From the NCBI GenBank assembly GCA_945868085.1, contig CAMBKF010000002.1:56667-120666 (forward strand): a stretch of DNA of 64,000 nt. The letters run 5' to 3'. Under the pieces are notes generated by a model that saw only the letters and a program-made list of their open reading frames with translations, ran no database searches and was not told where the DNA came from. This document shows, piece by piece, positions 1 to 11,127 of the stretch. The translations under genes were made by a program, and so were the position numbers. Position 1 is the stretch's first letter, and the number at the start of each line of letters is the position of its first letter. The DNA comes from an uncultured Oscillibacter sp. GTDB taxonomy: Bacteria > Bacillota > Clostridia > Oscillospirales > Oscillospiraceae.

Positions 1-5
1 ATGGT

Positions 6-2093
6 TTACAGCAGGGAATAGTTCACGATCAGGCCGGCGAACACGATGGAAACCATGCTCAGCAGCTTGATGAGGATGTTGATGGCCGGGCCGGCGGTAT
101 CCTTGAAGGGATCGCCTACGGTGTCGCCCACCACGCCGGCTTTATGGCTGTCGCTGCCCTTGCCGCCGTAGTTGCCGGCCTCGATATACTTCTTGGCATT
201 GTCCCACGCGCCGCCGGCGTTGGCCATGTAGATGGCCATGAGGAAGCCCGTGACGGTGGCGCCGGCCAGCAGGCCCACAACGCCCTTGAAGCCCAGGATC
301 ATACCCACCACGATGGGGGTGACCACGGCGATGACCGTGGGCAGGACCATTTCCTTCAGGCTGGCGCGGGTACACAGATCCACGCACTTGGCGTACTCGG
401 GATCCGCCTTGCCCTCCATGAGGCCGGCGATCTCCCGGAACTGGCGGCGGACTTCCAGCACCACGCTCTGGGCCGCGCAGCCCACGGAGTTCATGGTCAG
501 CGCTGCGAAGATGAAGGGCAGGCATGCGCCGATGAACAGGCCCACCAGCACCACGGGGTTCATGAGAGAGAAATCCTCAAAGGTGACGGCAACGCCCACT
601 TCCTTGACCTTTTCAATATAGGAGGCCATGAGAGCCAGGGCGGTGAGGGCGGCGGAGCCGATGGCGAAGCCCTTGCCGGTGGCGGCGGTGGTGTTGCCCA
701 GGGAGTCCAGGGCGTCGGTGCGGGTGCGCACCTCCGGCTCCAGACCGGCCATTTCGGCGATGCCGCCGGCGTTATCGGCCACGGGGCCATAGGCGTCGGT
801 GGCCAGGGTGATGCCCAGGGTGGAGAGCATGCCCACGGCTGCCAGGGCGATGCCGTACAGGCCCATGCCTGTGCTGGCAGCGCCGCCGGACAGGAAGAAG
901 GCCAGCAGGATGCAAACGGCCACGATGACGATGGGGATGGCCGTGGACAGCATGCCCAGGCCCAGACCGCCGATGATGATGGTGGCGGAGCCGGTCTGGC
1001 TCTTGCTGCTCAGCTCCTGGGTGGGTTTATAGGTGTCGGAGGTGTAGTATTCGGTGGCTTTACCGATGAGCACGCCGGCCACCAGACCGGAGAGAATGGC
1101 GACATACAGGCCCCAATGCTCGATGCCCAGCAGCGCCCAGACCAGGAAGAAGGAGATAATGGCAATGAGAATGGCGGCCAGGTTGGTGCCCCGGGACAGG
1201 GCCTTGAGCAGGGTGCGCTGGTCGGCGTTTTCATCGGTCCTGACAAAGAAGGAGCCGATGATGGAGCAGAGAATGCCCACGGCCGCCATGACCATGGGGA
1301 TGGCCATGGCCTTGAAGGCCTGGTCGGAGAAGGCGGCCACGCCCAGGGCGGAAGCGGAGATGATGGAGCCCACATAGGACTCATACAGGTCCGCGCCCAT
1401 GCCGGCCACGTCGCCCACGTTGTCGCCCACGTTATCGGCGATGACGGCGGGGTTGCGGGGGTCATCCTCGGGGATGCCCGCTTCCACCTTGCCCACCAGG
1501 TCCGCGCCCACGTCGGCGGCCTTGGTGAAGATGCCGCCGCCTACACGGGCGAACAGGGCCATGGAGCTGGCGCCCATACCGAAGGTCAGCATGGCGCTGG
1601 TGATGTCCGCCGCCTCCAGCTTGAACACAAAGCGCAGCAGCAGGAACCACACGGAGATATCCAGCAGGCCCAGGCCCACCACAGTGAAGCCCATGACGCT
1701 GCCGGCGGAGAACGCCACCCGCAGGCCCTTATTCAGGCCGTCACGGCAGGCGTTGGCGGTGCGGCAGTTGGCCTTGGTGGCAATGCGCATGCCCACAAAG
1801 CCGCTGAGACCGGAGAAAAAGCCGCCGGTCAGGAATGCGAAGGGGACGAACCAGGTCAGCAGCTTGCAAGCCGCCATGACGCACAGCACCACGACCATGC
1901 AGGCAAAGAAGATACCCACCACGGTGTACTGCCGGCGCAGATAGGCGTTGGCGCCCTCGCGGATGGAGCGGGAGATCTTGCTCATCAGAGGGGTGCCCTC
2001 GTCGTAGCTCAGAACCCGCTTGCCGGTGATGAGCGCAAACAGCAGCGCAAGGATGGAACCGACAAAGGTCGATAATACAAGATATTTTTCCAT
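6..2093 (-). CDS. hppA: Membrane-bound (V-type) proton/sodium-translocating pyrophosphatase, probably K+-dependent
   Basis: 695 aa polytopic protein; motifs [44 protein letters not shown] and [23 protein letters not shown]; Ala rather than Lys in [10 protein letters not shown] suggests the K+-dependent subfamily. Confidence 0.96.
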   Translation of the reverse strand: MEKYLVLSTFVGSILALLFALITGKRVLSYDEGTPLMSKISRSIREGANAYLRRQYTVVGIFFACMVVVLCVMAACKLLTWFVPFAFLTGGFFSGLSGFVGMRIATKANCRTANACRDGLNKGLRVAFSAGSVMGFTVVGLGLLDISVWFLLLRFVFKLEAADITSAMLTFGMGASSMALFARVGGGIFTKAADVGADLVGKVEAGIPEDDPRNPAVIADNVGDNVGDVAGMGADLYESYVGSIISASALGVAAFSDQAFKAMAIPMVMAAVGILCSIIGSFFVRTDENADQRTLLKALSRGTNLAAILIAIISFFLVWALLGIEHWGLYVAILSGLVAGVLIGKATEYYTSDTYKPTQELSSKSQTGSATIIIGGLGLGMLSTAIPIVIVAVCILLAFFLSGGAASTGMGLYGIALAAVGMLSTLGITLATDAYGPVADNAGGIAEMAGLEPEVRTRTDALDSLGNTTAATGKGFAIGSAALTALALMASYIEKVKEVGVAVTFEDFSLMNPVVLVGLFIGACLPFIFAALTMNSVGCAAQSVVLEVRRQFREIAGLMEGKADPEYAKCVDLCTRASLKEMVLPTVIAVVTPIVVGMILGFKGVVGLLAGATVTGFLMAIYMANAGGAWDNAKKYIEAGNYGGKGSDSHKAGVVGDTVGDPFKDTAGPAINILIKLLSMVSIVFAGLIVNYSLL

Positions 2094-2152
2094 TCAGTCT
2101 TCCTCTCTTCATCTCGGCACTTGCCGAATTTTCTCGCCTTGCGAGACAATTC

Positions 2153-2182
2153 ATTATAGGAAAGATTTGCGGAGGTCGTCAA
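2153..2182 (-). promoter_or_regulatory. Putative sigma-A-type promoter of hppA
   Basis: Minus strand TTGACG - 18 nt - TATAAT; followed by two small hairpins (TCTCGCAAGGCGAGA and TTCGGCAAGTGCCGAG) before the RBS. Confidence 0.6.
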
Positions 2183-2546
2183 ATTTTCTGTATTTTTTTG
2201 GGAGAGACTGAAAAAATGTGGATATTGTACCGTCGTTTTGACCATAACTTTTTTAGCTGAAAAGTTATATTTTTTCCGGATAATTTTTTGGGTTTTTACC
2301 CGGACAATGAAATGTACCATATGTGTGGTACATATTTTATGAGTGAGAATTATTATAACATCAGTAGAAAAAATTTTTTTACAGAACTTTTTAGGACGGA
2401 AACAAAAATATTTTCCATAAAAGTAACGGAATATTCCTGATACAACTTTTTGTTCGTGCATCTGTTTTTTTAACGGCGTTGTTTTGGATATAAATGGCAT
2501 TTTGCACAATAATATTTTGCGGGACGGGAGATGCCTGCACCGGCGT

Positions 2547-2610
2547 AAAAAAGGACCGCTTTCGGCCTTGCCCGTTGGAATCGGGCGGGGGTCAAAAACG
2601 GTCCTTTTTA
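2547..2610 (-). terminator. Branched hairpin terminator of the sugar/polyol operon
   Basis: AAAAAGGACCG...CGGTCCTTTTT outer stem with inner GCCCGTTGGAATCGGGC hairpin, T-run on minus strand. Confidence 0.6.
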
Positions 2611-2615
2611 TGGTG

Positions 2616-4226
2616 TTAGTCTTTGGCGGTCAGCAGGGCATCCACAGCGGCATGCTCCGCGGCCAGGCCGCGATGATGCTGCTCCAGATAGCGGCGATAG
2701 GCCGCGCACTCGTCGGCCGTGGGGACATAAACGCTGCTGTCCTCCGTCCGGAAAACGTCCTTCTGGAGGAAGTCCTCCAGAGTTTTGCCGGAGGCGTGTA
2801 CCGTGAGGTACTGGGCCAGCAGGGCCATGCCGTAGGGGCCGCCCTCGCCGGCTTCGGCCATCACCGACACGGGCGCACCCATTGCCGCAGCCAGGTAGCG
2901 CTGGGCTACGCCGGGAGTTTTGAATATACCGCCGTGACCGGTGAGACGGTCGATCCTGACCTGCTCATCGGCCAGGATACGCATGCCCACTGCCAGGGCC
3001 GCCATGACGGCACAGAGCTGAGAGCGCATGAAGTTGGCCAGGGTGAATGCGCTTTCCGGCTTGCGCAGCAGCATGGGCAGACCCTCGGTCAGGCCCACCA
3101 CCGGCTCACCGGCCATGTAGTTATAATACACGACGCCGTCACAGTCGTCGTCGCCCTGCAGGCTCTCCTCAAAGAGCAGACGGTAGACGGCCGCGTCGTC
3201 GGCCTGGGCGCCCAGCAGCTGGGCAAAGCGCTTGAACAGCTTGCACCAGGCGTCGATCTCCGTGGTGCCGTTATTGCAGTGGACCATGGCCACGGAGTGG
3301 CCGGAGGGAGTGGAGACAATATCGATGTCCCGATACAGCTTGCGCAGGGGGCGCTCCAGCACCACCATGGAGAAAATGGATGTGCCGGCGGACACGTTGC
3401 CGGTGCGGACGGCCACGGAGTTGGTGGCCGCCATGCCGGTGCCGGCATCCCCCTCCGGGGGTGCCAGGGGAACGCCCGGATGCAGCCGGCCGCTGGGATC
3501 CAGCAGCTGCGCGCCCGCTTCGGTCAGCGTGCCGGCGCAGGTACCTGCCGTCAGTACCTGGGGCAGGATCTGGCGGATGCGCCACGGGAATCCGTAGGGC
3601 GCCACCAGGGCATCAAACTGATCCAGCATGCCGGCGTCGAAGTCATGGGTGGCCGGGTCGATGGGGAACATGCCGGAGGCATCTCCCACGCCCATGGCAA
3701 AGCGACCGGTGAGGCGGTAGTGGATATAGCCGGCCAGGGTGGTGATATGGGCCACATGGGGAACATGGGGCTGCTTTTGCAGCACGGCCTGATAGAGCTG
3801 GGCAATGGACCAGCGCAGGGGAATATTGAACCGGAACAGCTGCGTCAGCTCCTCCGCCGCAGCCACGGTGTTGGTGTTGCGCCAGGTCAGAAACGGGGCC
3901 AGCTGGTTTCCGGCCTCGTCCAGGGCCAGGTAGCCGTGCATCATGCCGGATATGCCGATGGCGCCGATGGACTCCAGGTGTATGCCATAGGTGCGCGCCA
4001 CGGACTCGTCCAGGTCCCGGAAGCTGGCCTGCACACCGGATACGGCATCCTCCAGCTTATAGGTCCACAGGCCGTGGTTCAGGGTGTTCTCCCACTGGAA
4101 GGCTCCGCTGGCCAGCACCGTGTGATCCGGCCCGATGAGCACGGATTTTATCCGGGTAGAGCCCAACTCAATGCCCAAAGCCGTCTCGCCGGATCGGATA
4201 CAGCTTACCTTTTCTTCAAAACGCAT
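2616..4226 (-). CDS. FGGY-family carbohydrate kinase
   Basis: 536 aa; GIELGSTRIKSVLIG phosphate-1 motif, ISGMMHGYLALDEAG, LTGHGGIFKTPGVAQRYLAAAMGAPV. Confidence 0.88.
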   Translation of the reverse strand: MRFEEKVSCIRSGETALGIELGSTRIKSVLIGPDHTVLASGAFQWENTLNHGLWTYKLEDAVSGVQASFRDLDESVARTYGIHLESIGAIGISGMMHGYLALDEAGNQLAPFLTWRNTNTVAAAEELTQLFRFNIPLRWSIAQLYQAVLQKQPHVPHVAHITTLAGYIHYRLTGRFAMGVGDASGMFPIDPATHDFDAGMLDQFDALVAPYGFPWRIRQILPQVLTAGTCAGTLTEAGAQLLDPSGRLHPGVPLAPPEGDAGTGMAATNSVAVRTGNVSAGTSIFSMVVLERPLRKLYRDIDIVSTPSGHSVAMVHCNNGTTEIDAWCKLFKRFAQLLGAQADDAAVYRLLFEESLQGDDDCDGVVYYNYMAGEPVVGLTEGLPMLLRKPESAFTLANFMRSQLCAVMAALAVGMRILADEQVRIDRLTGHGGIFKTPGVAQRYLAAAMGAPVSVMAEAGEGGPYGMALLAQYLTVHASGKTLEDFLQKDVFRTEDSSVYVPTADECAAYRRYLEQHHRGLAAEHAAVDALLTAKD

Positions 4227-4239
4227 GGGCTACCTCCGC

Positions 4240-5310
4240 TCAAAATACAAAGGCGATCTTAAAGTGTCCGTATTTACCGGTGGCGTAGTCAAAGGCCTTC
4301 TCCCAATCCTCCAGCTGGAAGGTCTGGGTGATCATGCCATCGGTCTTCAGGGTGCCGTCATGGATATGCTCGATGACAAAGGGGAAGCAGTAGGGGGACA
4401 GGTGGGAGCCCAGGACATCCAGCTCCTTGCCGTCGCCGATGACGGACCAATCCAGCGTGGTGGGGGCACCGAACACGGAAAACTCCACAAAGCGGCCCAG
4501 CTTGCGGATCATATTCATGCCCTGGGTGACGGAGGAGGGATGGCCGGTGGCCTCGATATAAATATCGCAGCCGTAGCCGTCCGTCAGCTTCATGATCTCG
4601 GCCACCACATCCACCTTGGAGGGGTTCCAGACCAGGTCGGCGCCGAACTCCTTGGCCTTCTCCAGGCGGGCGTCCATCATATCCAGCACGATGAGCTTGG
4701 CGGGATTCTTCATGCGGGCATAGGTGACCATGCCCAGGCCCAGGGTACCGGCACCGGAAATGACCACCACGTCTTCGTTGGTGATCTGTGCGCGGTCCAC
4801 GCAGTGCTTGGAGCAGGCGTAGGGCTCCACCAGCAGGGCCTTCTCCAGGGGCATATCCTCCGGCACACGGTGCAGCACCGCCGTCTTGGGATAGCGGACA
4901 TACTCTGCCATGCCGCCGTTATTGGTGGACTGGAAGCCGAAGGTGGCGTGGGGCTGGCACATCCAATAGCGGCCGCTCTTACAGAAACGGCACTCGCCGC
5001 AGGGGACGATCTGGTCAGCAGTGATGCGCTCACCCAGCTTATACTCCTTCACATTCTCGCCCACGGCTACGATACGGCCCAGGAACTCATGGCCGGGAAT
5101 AAAGGGGGGCTTGACCCAGGAGGGATCCGTCTCATTGCCCCAGAAACGCTCCGCGCCGTGCATGCATTTCAGGTCACCGGCGCAGATGCCGCAGCCCTCG
5201 GTCTTGATAAGGATATCATCGGGCCCGCACTCGGGGACGGGATAGTTGGTTTCCAGCTTATAATCATGCTTGCCGTAGGCAACCAGTGCCTTCATCGTCT
5301 TGGGAATCAT
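4240..5310 (-). CDS. Zinc-dependent medium-chain alcohol/polyol dehydrogenase (erythritol/L-threitol dehydrogenase-like)
   Basis: GHEFLGRIVAVGENV, CGECRFCKSGRYWMC structural zinc region, GAGTLGLGMV; start MIPKTMKAL chosen because it follows an RBS. Confidence 0.85.
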   Translation of the reverse strand: MIPKTMKALVAYGKHDYKLETNYPVPECGPDDILIKTEGCGICAGDLKCMHGAERFWGNETDPSWVKPPFIPGHEFLGRIVAVGENVKEYKLGERITADQIVPCGECRFCKSGRYWMCQPHATFGFQSTNNGGMAEYVRYPKTAVLHRVPEDMPLEKALLVEPYACSKHCVDRAQITNEDVVVISGAGTLGLGMVTYARMKNPAKLIVLDMMDARLEKAKEFGADLVWNPSKVDVVAEIMKLTDGYGCDIYIEATGHPSSVTQGMNMIRKLGRFVEFSVFGAPTTLDWSVIGDGKELDVLGSHLSPYCFPFVIEHIHDGTLKTDGMITQTFQLEDWEKAFDYATGKYGHFKIAFVF

Positions 5311-5323
5311 ATTTTTTCTCCTT

Positions 5324-6130
5324 TCAGCCAATCAGAAAATATTCCAGCATCTTCTGGATCGAAACATCCCAGAAGCCCCACTCATGCTCGCCGGGCCACT
5401 CCTCATAGCGGAAATTCAGGCCCTTGGACTGCATGTAGTTCTTCAGCGCCACATTATCCTCGTGCATAAAGTCCTCCGTGCCGCAGGTCATGTAGAGCTT
5501 GGGCAGCTTATCCCGCAGGGCCGCCTCATCCACCAGGTGGTAGGGGTCCATGGCTTCGGGATAGGAGAGATCCTCACCGTAAATACCGGTGCGGTCCTTC
5601 AGCCAGCCGCGCAGCTCCTTGCGGCCGGCATAGTCGTCATCCAGCACGAACTTGCGCAGATCTGCCACGCTGGAAAACGCGCCGATGCCCATAAAGCGGT
5701 CCGGATTGCTCAGGCCGCAGGCCAGGGCACCGTAGCCGCCCATGGACAGGCCCGCGATCATCAGATCCTCCGGCGCGACGGAGATGTTGAACTGCCTGGC
5801 GGCCAGCTCCGGCAGCTCCTGGGTGATATAGGTATAATAGGCGGGGCCATTTTTCATGTCCATATAGAAGCTGCGCTGCACCTCCGGGGCCAGCACGGCA
5901 ATGTCGAAAAGCTCCGCGTAGCGCAGGATGGATGTGCGGTGCATCCAGGCGGCCCAGTTATCGGACAGGCCGTGCAGCAGGATCAGCGTCCGGGGTTTAT
6001 CGGAGGGGGTAATGCCGGCGTGGAGGGGCTCCACACCCAGATGCTTTCTGCTGTCATGGGGCAGAATGATACCGATGCTGGTATCCATGTTCATGGATCT
6101 GGAATAAAAAGAACCGTTATAAACGCCCAT
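5324..6130 (-). CDS. Alpha/beta hydrolase, esterase family (EstA/S-formylglutathione hydrolase-like)
   Basis: LILLHGLSDNWAAW, nucleophile elbow GLSMGGYGA, conserved C-terminal GEHEWGFWD. Confidence 0.85.
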   Translation of the reverse strand: MGVYNGSFYSRSMNMDTSIGIILPHDSRKHLGVEPLHAGITPSDKPRTLILLHGLSDNWAAWMHRTSILRYAELFDIAVLAPEVQRSFYMDMKNGPAYYTYITQELPELAARQFNISVAPEDLMIAGLSMGGYGALACGLSNPDRFMGIGAFSSVADLRKFVLDDDYAGRKELRGWLKDRTGIYGEDLSYPEAMDPYHLVDEAALRDKLPKLYMTCGTEDFMHEDNVALKNYMQSKGLNFRYEEWPGEHEWGFWDVSIQKMLEYFLIG

Positions 6131-6141
6131 TTTTCTCCTCC

Positions 6142-7104
6142 TTACTTCTTCAAAAGGGACTTCAGAGACTGGTGGCGGCTGACGCAGTCGATGGCCACCA
6201 CGGCCACCAGAACGGCGCCCTTGACCAGCATCTGCAGGTATTCGCTCATGCCGGCCACGGCCATGCCGTTGGCCAGGATACCCATGACCAGCATACCACC
6301 GATCATGCCGGTAGCCTTGCCCTCGCCGCCGGTGACGCTGACGCCGCCCACCACGCAGGCGATCAGGGCATCCATCTCCATGCCGTTGCCGTTCATGGGC
6401 TGGCCGGAGTTCACACGGGACATAAGCACAATGCCGGACAGCGCCGCCAGGAAGCCCGCGATGACATAGCCCAGCACACGCACCCGCTGCACACGCAGAC
6501 CGGACAGACGTGCGGCCTCCTCATTGCTGCCCACGGCATAGAACTGACGGCCTATATAGGTCTTATTCATGATAAACGCGCCCAGGGCGATGACGATGAC
6601 CATGACCAGCACACACACCGGGACCACGGCGAACAGGTAGCCCTGGCCCAGCCACTTCATGCTCTCGGGCAGACCGTAGACGGGATAGCCGCCGGTGATG
6701 ATATAGGCCAGGCCTCTGGCGGCGTAGCTCATGCCGAGGGTCATGATCAGGGGGGGCATCTGGGTATAGGTAATGAGCAGGCCGTTGATAAGGCCGATGA
6801 TCACGCCCACCACCAGGCCCACCAGACAGGCCAGAATGGGGGACATACCGAACTGCACCATCAGCATAGCGGAAATAACACCCACCAGGCCCATCTGGTT
6901 ACCGATGGACAGGTCGATACCGCCGGAGATAAGCACAAAGGTCATGCCTACGGACAGGATGCCGATATTGGCGACCTGGCGCAGAATGGTGACCATATTG
7001 CCGGTGGTGGCAAAATTGGGCACCGCCAGGGAGAACACCGCAATAAGGACCACCAGCATGATCCACACGGCGTATTCTTTCAGGTTCAGCTTCTTTTTTT
7101 GCAT
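6142..7104 (-). CDS. Sugar ABC transporter permease (RbsC/BPD_transp_2 family)
   Basis: Polytopic; VLISGGIDLSIGNQMGLVGVISAML and ACVVGGVSVTGGEGKATG. Confidence 0.9.
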   Translation of the reverse strand: MQKKKLNLKEYAVWIMLVVLIAVFSLAVPNFATTGNMVTILRQVANIGILSVGMTFVLISGGIDLSIGNQMGLVGVISAMLMVQFGMSPILACLVGLVVGVIIGLINGLLITYTQMPPLIMTLGMSYAARGLAYIITGGYPVYGLPESMKWLGQGYLFAVVPVCVLVMVIVIALGAFIMNKTYIGRQFYAVGSNEEAARLSGLRVQRVRVLGYVIAGFLAALSGIVLMSRVNSGQPMNGNGMEMDALIACVVGGVSVTGGEGKATGMIGGMLVMGILANGMAVAGMSEYLQMLVKGAVLVAVVAIDCVSRHQSLKSLLKK

Positions 7105-7131
7105 AGCAAGCACCTCACACTTTCCAGAAAA

Positions 7132-8616
7132 TCATTGGCCGGATGCCAGGGAAAGAATGGTCTCCTGAGAGAATTCCTCCCGCTCCAGGATCCCCGCCTG
7201 CCGGCCCTCACACAGCACCAGGATCCGATCGGACATGCCCAGGATCTCCTCCATATCCGAGGAGATCATCACGATGGCGATCCCCTGGCGGCACAGCTCG
7301 TTCATCAGCTTATAGATCTCGTGCCGCGCGCCCACGTCGATACCGCGGGTGGGCTCATCGAAGATCAGCACCTTGCAGTTGGCGGCCAGCCACTTGGCCA
7401 GGACCACCTTCTGCTGATTGCCGCCGGACAGGTTGCGCACCAGCTGCGCAATGGAGGGGGTCTTCACCGTTACGGTGTCCACCAGGTGGTTGACCTTCTC
7501 CTTTTCCTTGCGGCTGTTGAGCACCGTGAAATGGGAGATGTCACCCATGGTGGCCATGCTGATATTGGTGAAGATGGGCAGATTCAGCAGCAGGCCCTGC
7601 TGCTTTCGATCCTCCGGGATCAGGCCGATCCCCAGCTTTACCGCGTCGGACGGATGGGTGGGGTGGATGGACTGACCGTTCAGGAGAATGATTCCGCTGT
7701 CCATGGGGTCCGCACCGAAGACCATGCGCATGGTCTCTGTGCGCCCGGCGCCCACAAGACCCGACAGACCCAGTATCTCACCGCTGCGGACGGCGAAAGA
7801 AATGTGCTCCACGCCGTTGCCGCTGACGTCCTGCAGCTCCAGCACCACGTCCCCGGGCGTGAAGTCCCGCTTGGGATATGTGTCGCTGACCTCGCGGCCG
7901 ACCATCAGGCGGATCAGCTCATCCCGGTCCACCTGGGAGGTGGGCACCGTTTTGATAAACTTACCGTCCCGCAGCACCGATACACGGTCGGAGATCTGGA
8001 AGACCTCCGCGATGCGGTGGGAAATATATATAATGGTCACGCCCTTCTTTTTCAGCATGTCCACGATCTCAAACAGCGTCTCTACCTCGGCGTCCGTCAG
8101 GGGAGCGGTGGGCTCGTCCATGACCAGGACCTTTACGTCCCGGGTCAGGGCCTTTGCGATCTCCACCAACTGCATGTTGGCCACCGACAGGTTCTTGACC
8201 GTTTCCTTTGCATTGATCTTGGCGTGCATGCTGTCCAGAATCTTCTGGGCGCGTTCTTCCGTGATTGCCTTGTTAAACAGTTTGCCGCTGCCGATGCGCT
8301 GGCCCATGAAAATGTTCTCGGCCACGCTCAGCTCGGGCATCATATTGAATTCCTGGTAGATCACATGAATGCCCAGCTCCATGGACTGGTGGGGATCCAT
8401 GTGGGCATGGGATACTCCCTCAAAGACGATCTCGCCTTCATCCGGCCGGATGGCGCCGGAAAGGGTCTTGATAAGAGTGGACTTTCCCGCACCGTTCTCG
8501 CCCATCAAGGCGTGTACTTCTCCGCGGCGGAAGCTGATGGAAACATCATCCAAAGCCTTCACGCCGGTATATTGCTTGCTGATATGCTTGAGCTCCAGAA
8601 TGTTCTGTTCTTCCAT
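7132..8616 (-). CDS. Sugar ABC transporter ATP-binding protein, duplicated ATPase (RbsA/XylG type)
   Basis: 494 aa; GENGAGKSTLIKTLSG, LSVANMQLVEIAKAL, second NBD LSGGNQQKVVLAKWLA. Confidence 0.93.
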   Translation of the reverse strand: MEEQNILELKHISKQYTGVKALDDVSISFRRGEVHALMGENGAGKSTLIKTLSGAIRPDEGEIVFEGVSHAHMDPHQSMELGIHVIYQEFNMMPELSVAENIFMGQRIGSGKLFNKAITEERAQKILDSMHAKINAKETVKNLSVANMQLVEIAKALTRDVKVLVMDEPTAPLTDAEVETLFEIVDMLKKKGVTIIYISHRIAEVFQISDRVSVLRDGKFIKTVPTSQVDRDELIRLMVGREVSDTYPKRDFTPGDVVLELQDVSGNGVEHISFAVRSGEILGLSGLVGAGRTETMRMVFGADPMDSGIILLNGQSIHPTHPSDAVKLGIGLIPEDRKQQGLLLNLPIFTNISMATMGDISHFTVLNSRKEKEKVNHLVDTVTVKTPSIAQLVRNLSGGNQQKVVLAKWLAANCKVLIFDEPTRGIDVGARHEIYKLMNELCRQGIAIVMISSDMEEILGMSDRILVLCEGRQAGILEREEFSQETILSLASGQ

Positions 8617-8729
8617 TGGCTCTCATCCTTTCTTGTATGGCTTATATGCAGTGAGCCGGCAGCGTCAAATCACTGCCGGCTCACCTCATAGACGTTCTAT
8701 GTCAACAGTCTATTGCAGCAGGCCGATTT

Positions 8730-9683
8730 TTACTGTACGTCAGCCTGGTGCAGGGGATTCACGGGATAGGTCACGCAAGCCATGGACTCGTCGATCTCGC
8801 CGGTCAGAGCAGCCTTCACGCAGCGCTCATACATCTGGCTCACCTGGTTGACCAGGTCCAGGTCGATGGTGCAGTAGAACATGTCGCCTTCCTTCAGGGC
8901 AGCCAGACCGTCAGCGCTGGCGTCGCAGCCAACCAGGGCGATGCCATCCTTGGCAAAGCTCTTGCCGGCAGCCTTGAAGGCCTCATACACGCCCAGCACA
9001 CCGCCGTCGTTGATGCCCATTACACCCTGGATGTCGGGAATGGCCTGCAGGAAGTTCTCGCCGGCGGGCACGCCCTCATTGGCGAAGCCGGCATCCTGTG
9101 CCATGACGATCTCACCGGTGGGGCAGATCTCGGCGAAGCCATCGCGCATACCGCGCTCACGCTCAACCAGGAAGTCCAGTGCGGAGTAGCTGCAGATGGC
9201 AACTTTGCCGCTGCCTTCATGCTCGTTGACGAACTTGCCCATTTCCTGACCGATGACCTTGCCCACCTCATAGTTGGAGCAGATGCAGGAATACTGTGCA
9301 ATGTCGGACTTATAGTCGTAGGAGGCAACGATGATGCCCTTGTCCACGGCCTGCTTCAGCAGGTCTGCGCAGGCCTCCTCGGCGGAGTTCTGCAGGATGA
9401 TGATGTCACAGCCGGCGTTGATGAAGTTCTCCAGAGCAGTGACGATCTTGCTGGCGCCGCCCTCGATGTCAGCGGTGATCAGCTTGTAGCCAGCGTCGTT
9501 GCAGCGCTTCTCGATATCCTTGCGCATATCGATAAACACCGCGTTGCTGTTGATGCCGGTCAGAGCCAGGCCGACCGTCAGTTTCTTCTCGCCGTTATCC
9601 TTATTGGTGTCCTTGCTGCCGCAGCCGGCAAGCAGGCCCAGGACCATAACGACGGACAGGAGCAGCGCAAAAAACTTTTTCAT
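8730..9683 (-). CDS. Sugar ABC transporter substrate-binding lipoprotein (RbsB family)
   Basis: Lipobox GLLAGCGSK; periplasmic-binding fold sequence; GVMGINDGGVLGVYEAFKAAGK. Confidence 0.9.
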   Translation of the reverse strand: MKKFFALLLSVVMVLGLLAGCGSKDTNKDNGEKKLTVGLALTGINSNAVFIDMRKDIEKRCNDAGYKLITADIEGGASKIVTALENFINAGCDIIILQNSAEEACADLLKQAVDKGIIVASYDYKSDIAQYSCICSNYEVGKVIGQEMGKFVNEHEGSGKVAICSYSALDFLVERERGMRDGFAEICPTGEIVMAQDAGFANEGVPAGENFLQAIPDIQGVMGINDGGVLGVYEAFKAAGKSFAKDGIALVGCDASADGLAALKEGDMFYCTIDLDLVNQVSQMYERCVKAALTGEIDESMACVTYPVNPLHQADVQ

Positions 9684-9930
9684 GATTCCAGTCCTTTCTC
9701 TTTTTGATAAGTTAATCCGTTTTTGAAAGTTAATTACAAAAACAGCTTATAGTATATATTATAAGCCTGGGGAGTTCCCTGTCAAGTAACAGTTCCCACA
9801 TAATACAACTGACGATTTTGTCTAATTTTACAACGTGAATTTTTTATCAAATTGGGCGATTTTGCTTGTATATGGAAATATTTGTGATATAATGAAATTG
9901 ATTTTAAAAATGAATATATAAAACAAGGGG

Positions 9931-11061
9931 ATGGACAATATTAAAAAACCGGCAAGCCTGGAGATCCAGCGAAAAAACTACACAGACATATTTCAGCTGT
10001 TTTTGCAAAATGAGCGGCTTACAAAACAGAATATTGTAAACGCGCTGCATCTGAGCCTCCCTACCGTTACGCAGAACATCAATCTCCTGTGTCAGCAGGG
10101 GCTTTTGTGTGAGGCCGGGACTATGGGAAATACCGGCGGGCGGCGGGCTATGACCTATTCGTTCTCCGCCGATGCACGCATCGCCATCGGAGTGGATATT
10201 ACACGCAACCACGTTGCCATTGTGGCGGTGGATCTGCGGGGCGCCGTATTTTATAAGGAGCGGGTGCGCAAAAAATTTGAGCGCTGTGATGACTACTACC
10301 GCTTCCTGGGGGACATGGTCCGGCACTGCATTGAGCAGATCCAGTGTCCGGAGGAGCGCATCCTGGGTGTGGGCATCGGCGTGCCCGGACTGGTCACGGC
10401 GGATAACCAGACGGTGTTCTACGGGGAGATCCTGCATTTCACCGGCGAGACCTGCGCCAACATGTCCCGCTATATCCCGTATCCCACGGCGCTGCTCAAC
10501 GACGCCAGCGCCGCCGGCTTTGCGGAGACCTGGATCAACAAGGACATCAAGACGGCGTTCTACCTGATGCTGTCCAACAATATCGGCGGCGCAGTCATTA
10601 TCGACGGCTCCCCCTACGCCGGATACCACCACCACAGCGGCGAGGTGGGGCACCTGTGCATTGAGCGCAACGGCCGGCCCTGCTACTGCGGCCAAAAGGG
10701 CTGCGTGGACCGCTATCTGGCTGCCACGGAGCTGTCTGACCTGACGGATGGCCGCCTGGCCGACTTCTTTGCCCTGCTGGAGAAAAAAGACCCCCGGGCG
10801 CTGGCCTGCTGGGATACCTACCTGGACGATCTGGCACTGACCAACCGCAATGTCCACATGCTGTTTGACTGCCCTATTATTCTGGGCGGCTATGTGGGCG
10901 AATACATCGCCCCCTACATGGATGAGATCCGCAGACGCACAGGGGCGCTGGACCCGTTTGAAACCGACGCCGAATACCTCCACGCCTGCCACTACCGCAC
11001 GGAGGCCATTGCCGCCGGAAGTGCCCTGCACTTTATTGTCAAGTTTTTGGAGACCGTTTGA
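9931..11061 (+). CDS. ROK-family transcriptional regulator (NagC/XylR type)
   Basis: N-terminal winged HTH (LTKQNIVNALHLSLPTVTQNINLL) plus ROK domain with the zinc motif CYCGQKGCVDRYL. Confidence 0.9.
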   Translation: MDNIKKPASLEIQRKNYTDIFQLFLQNERLTKQNIVNALHLSLPTVTQNINLLCQQGLLCEAGTMGNTGGRRAMTYSFSADARIAIGVDITRNHVAIVAVDLRGAVFYKERVRKKFERCDDYYRFLGDMVRHCIEQIQCPEERILGVGIGVPGLVTADNQTVFYGEILHFTGETCANMSRYIPYPTALLNDASAAGFAETWINKDIKTAFYLMLSNNIGGAVIIDGSPYAGYHHHSGEVGHLCIERNGRPCYCGQKGCVDRYLAATELSDLTDGRLADFFALLEKKDPRALACWDTYLDDLALTNRNVHMLFDCPIILGGYVGEYIAPYMDEIRRRTGALDPFETDAEYLHACHYRTEAIAAGSALHFIVKFLETV

Positions 11062-11127
11062 ACCCGGCACAGTCCCCCAGAGGGATCCCGGTACAATAGC
11101 AATGACTACAGAAGGAGTGAAGGAGTT

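Noticed and set aside
144-2075. 643-aa plus-strand ORF opposite hppA (also 2484..4262, 4135..5469, 6172..8691, 8748..9707, 48167..50215 and similar)
   Set aside because: Long antisense ORFs are expected in high-GC DNA; their His/Gly/Gln-rich translations match no family and each mirrors a well-supported gene.
9931-11061. ROK protein as a sugar kinase
   Set aside because: It has an N-terminal winged HTH and is divergent from the transport operon, fitting a regulator.
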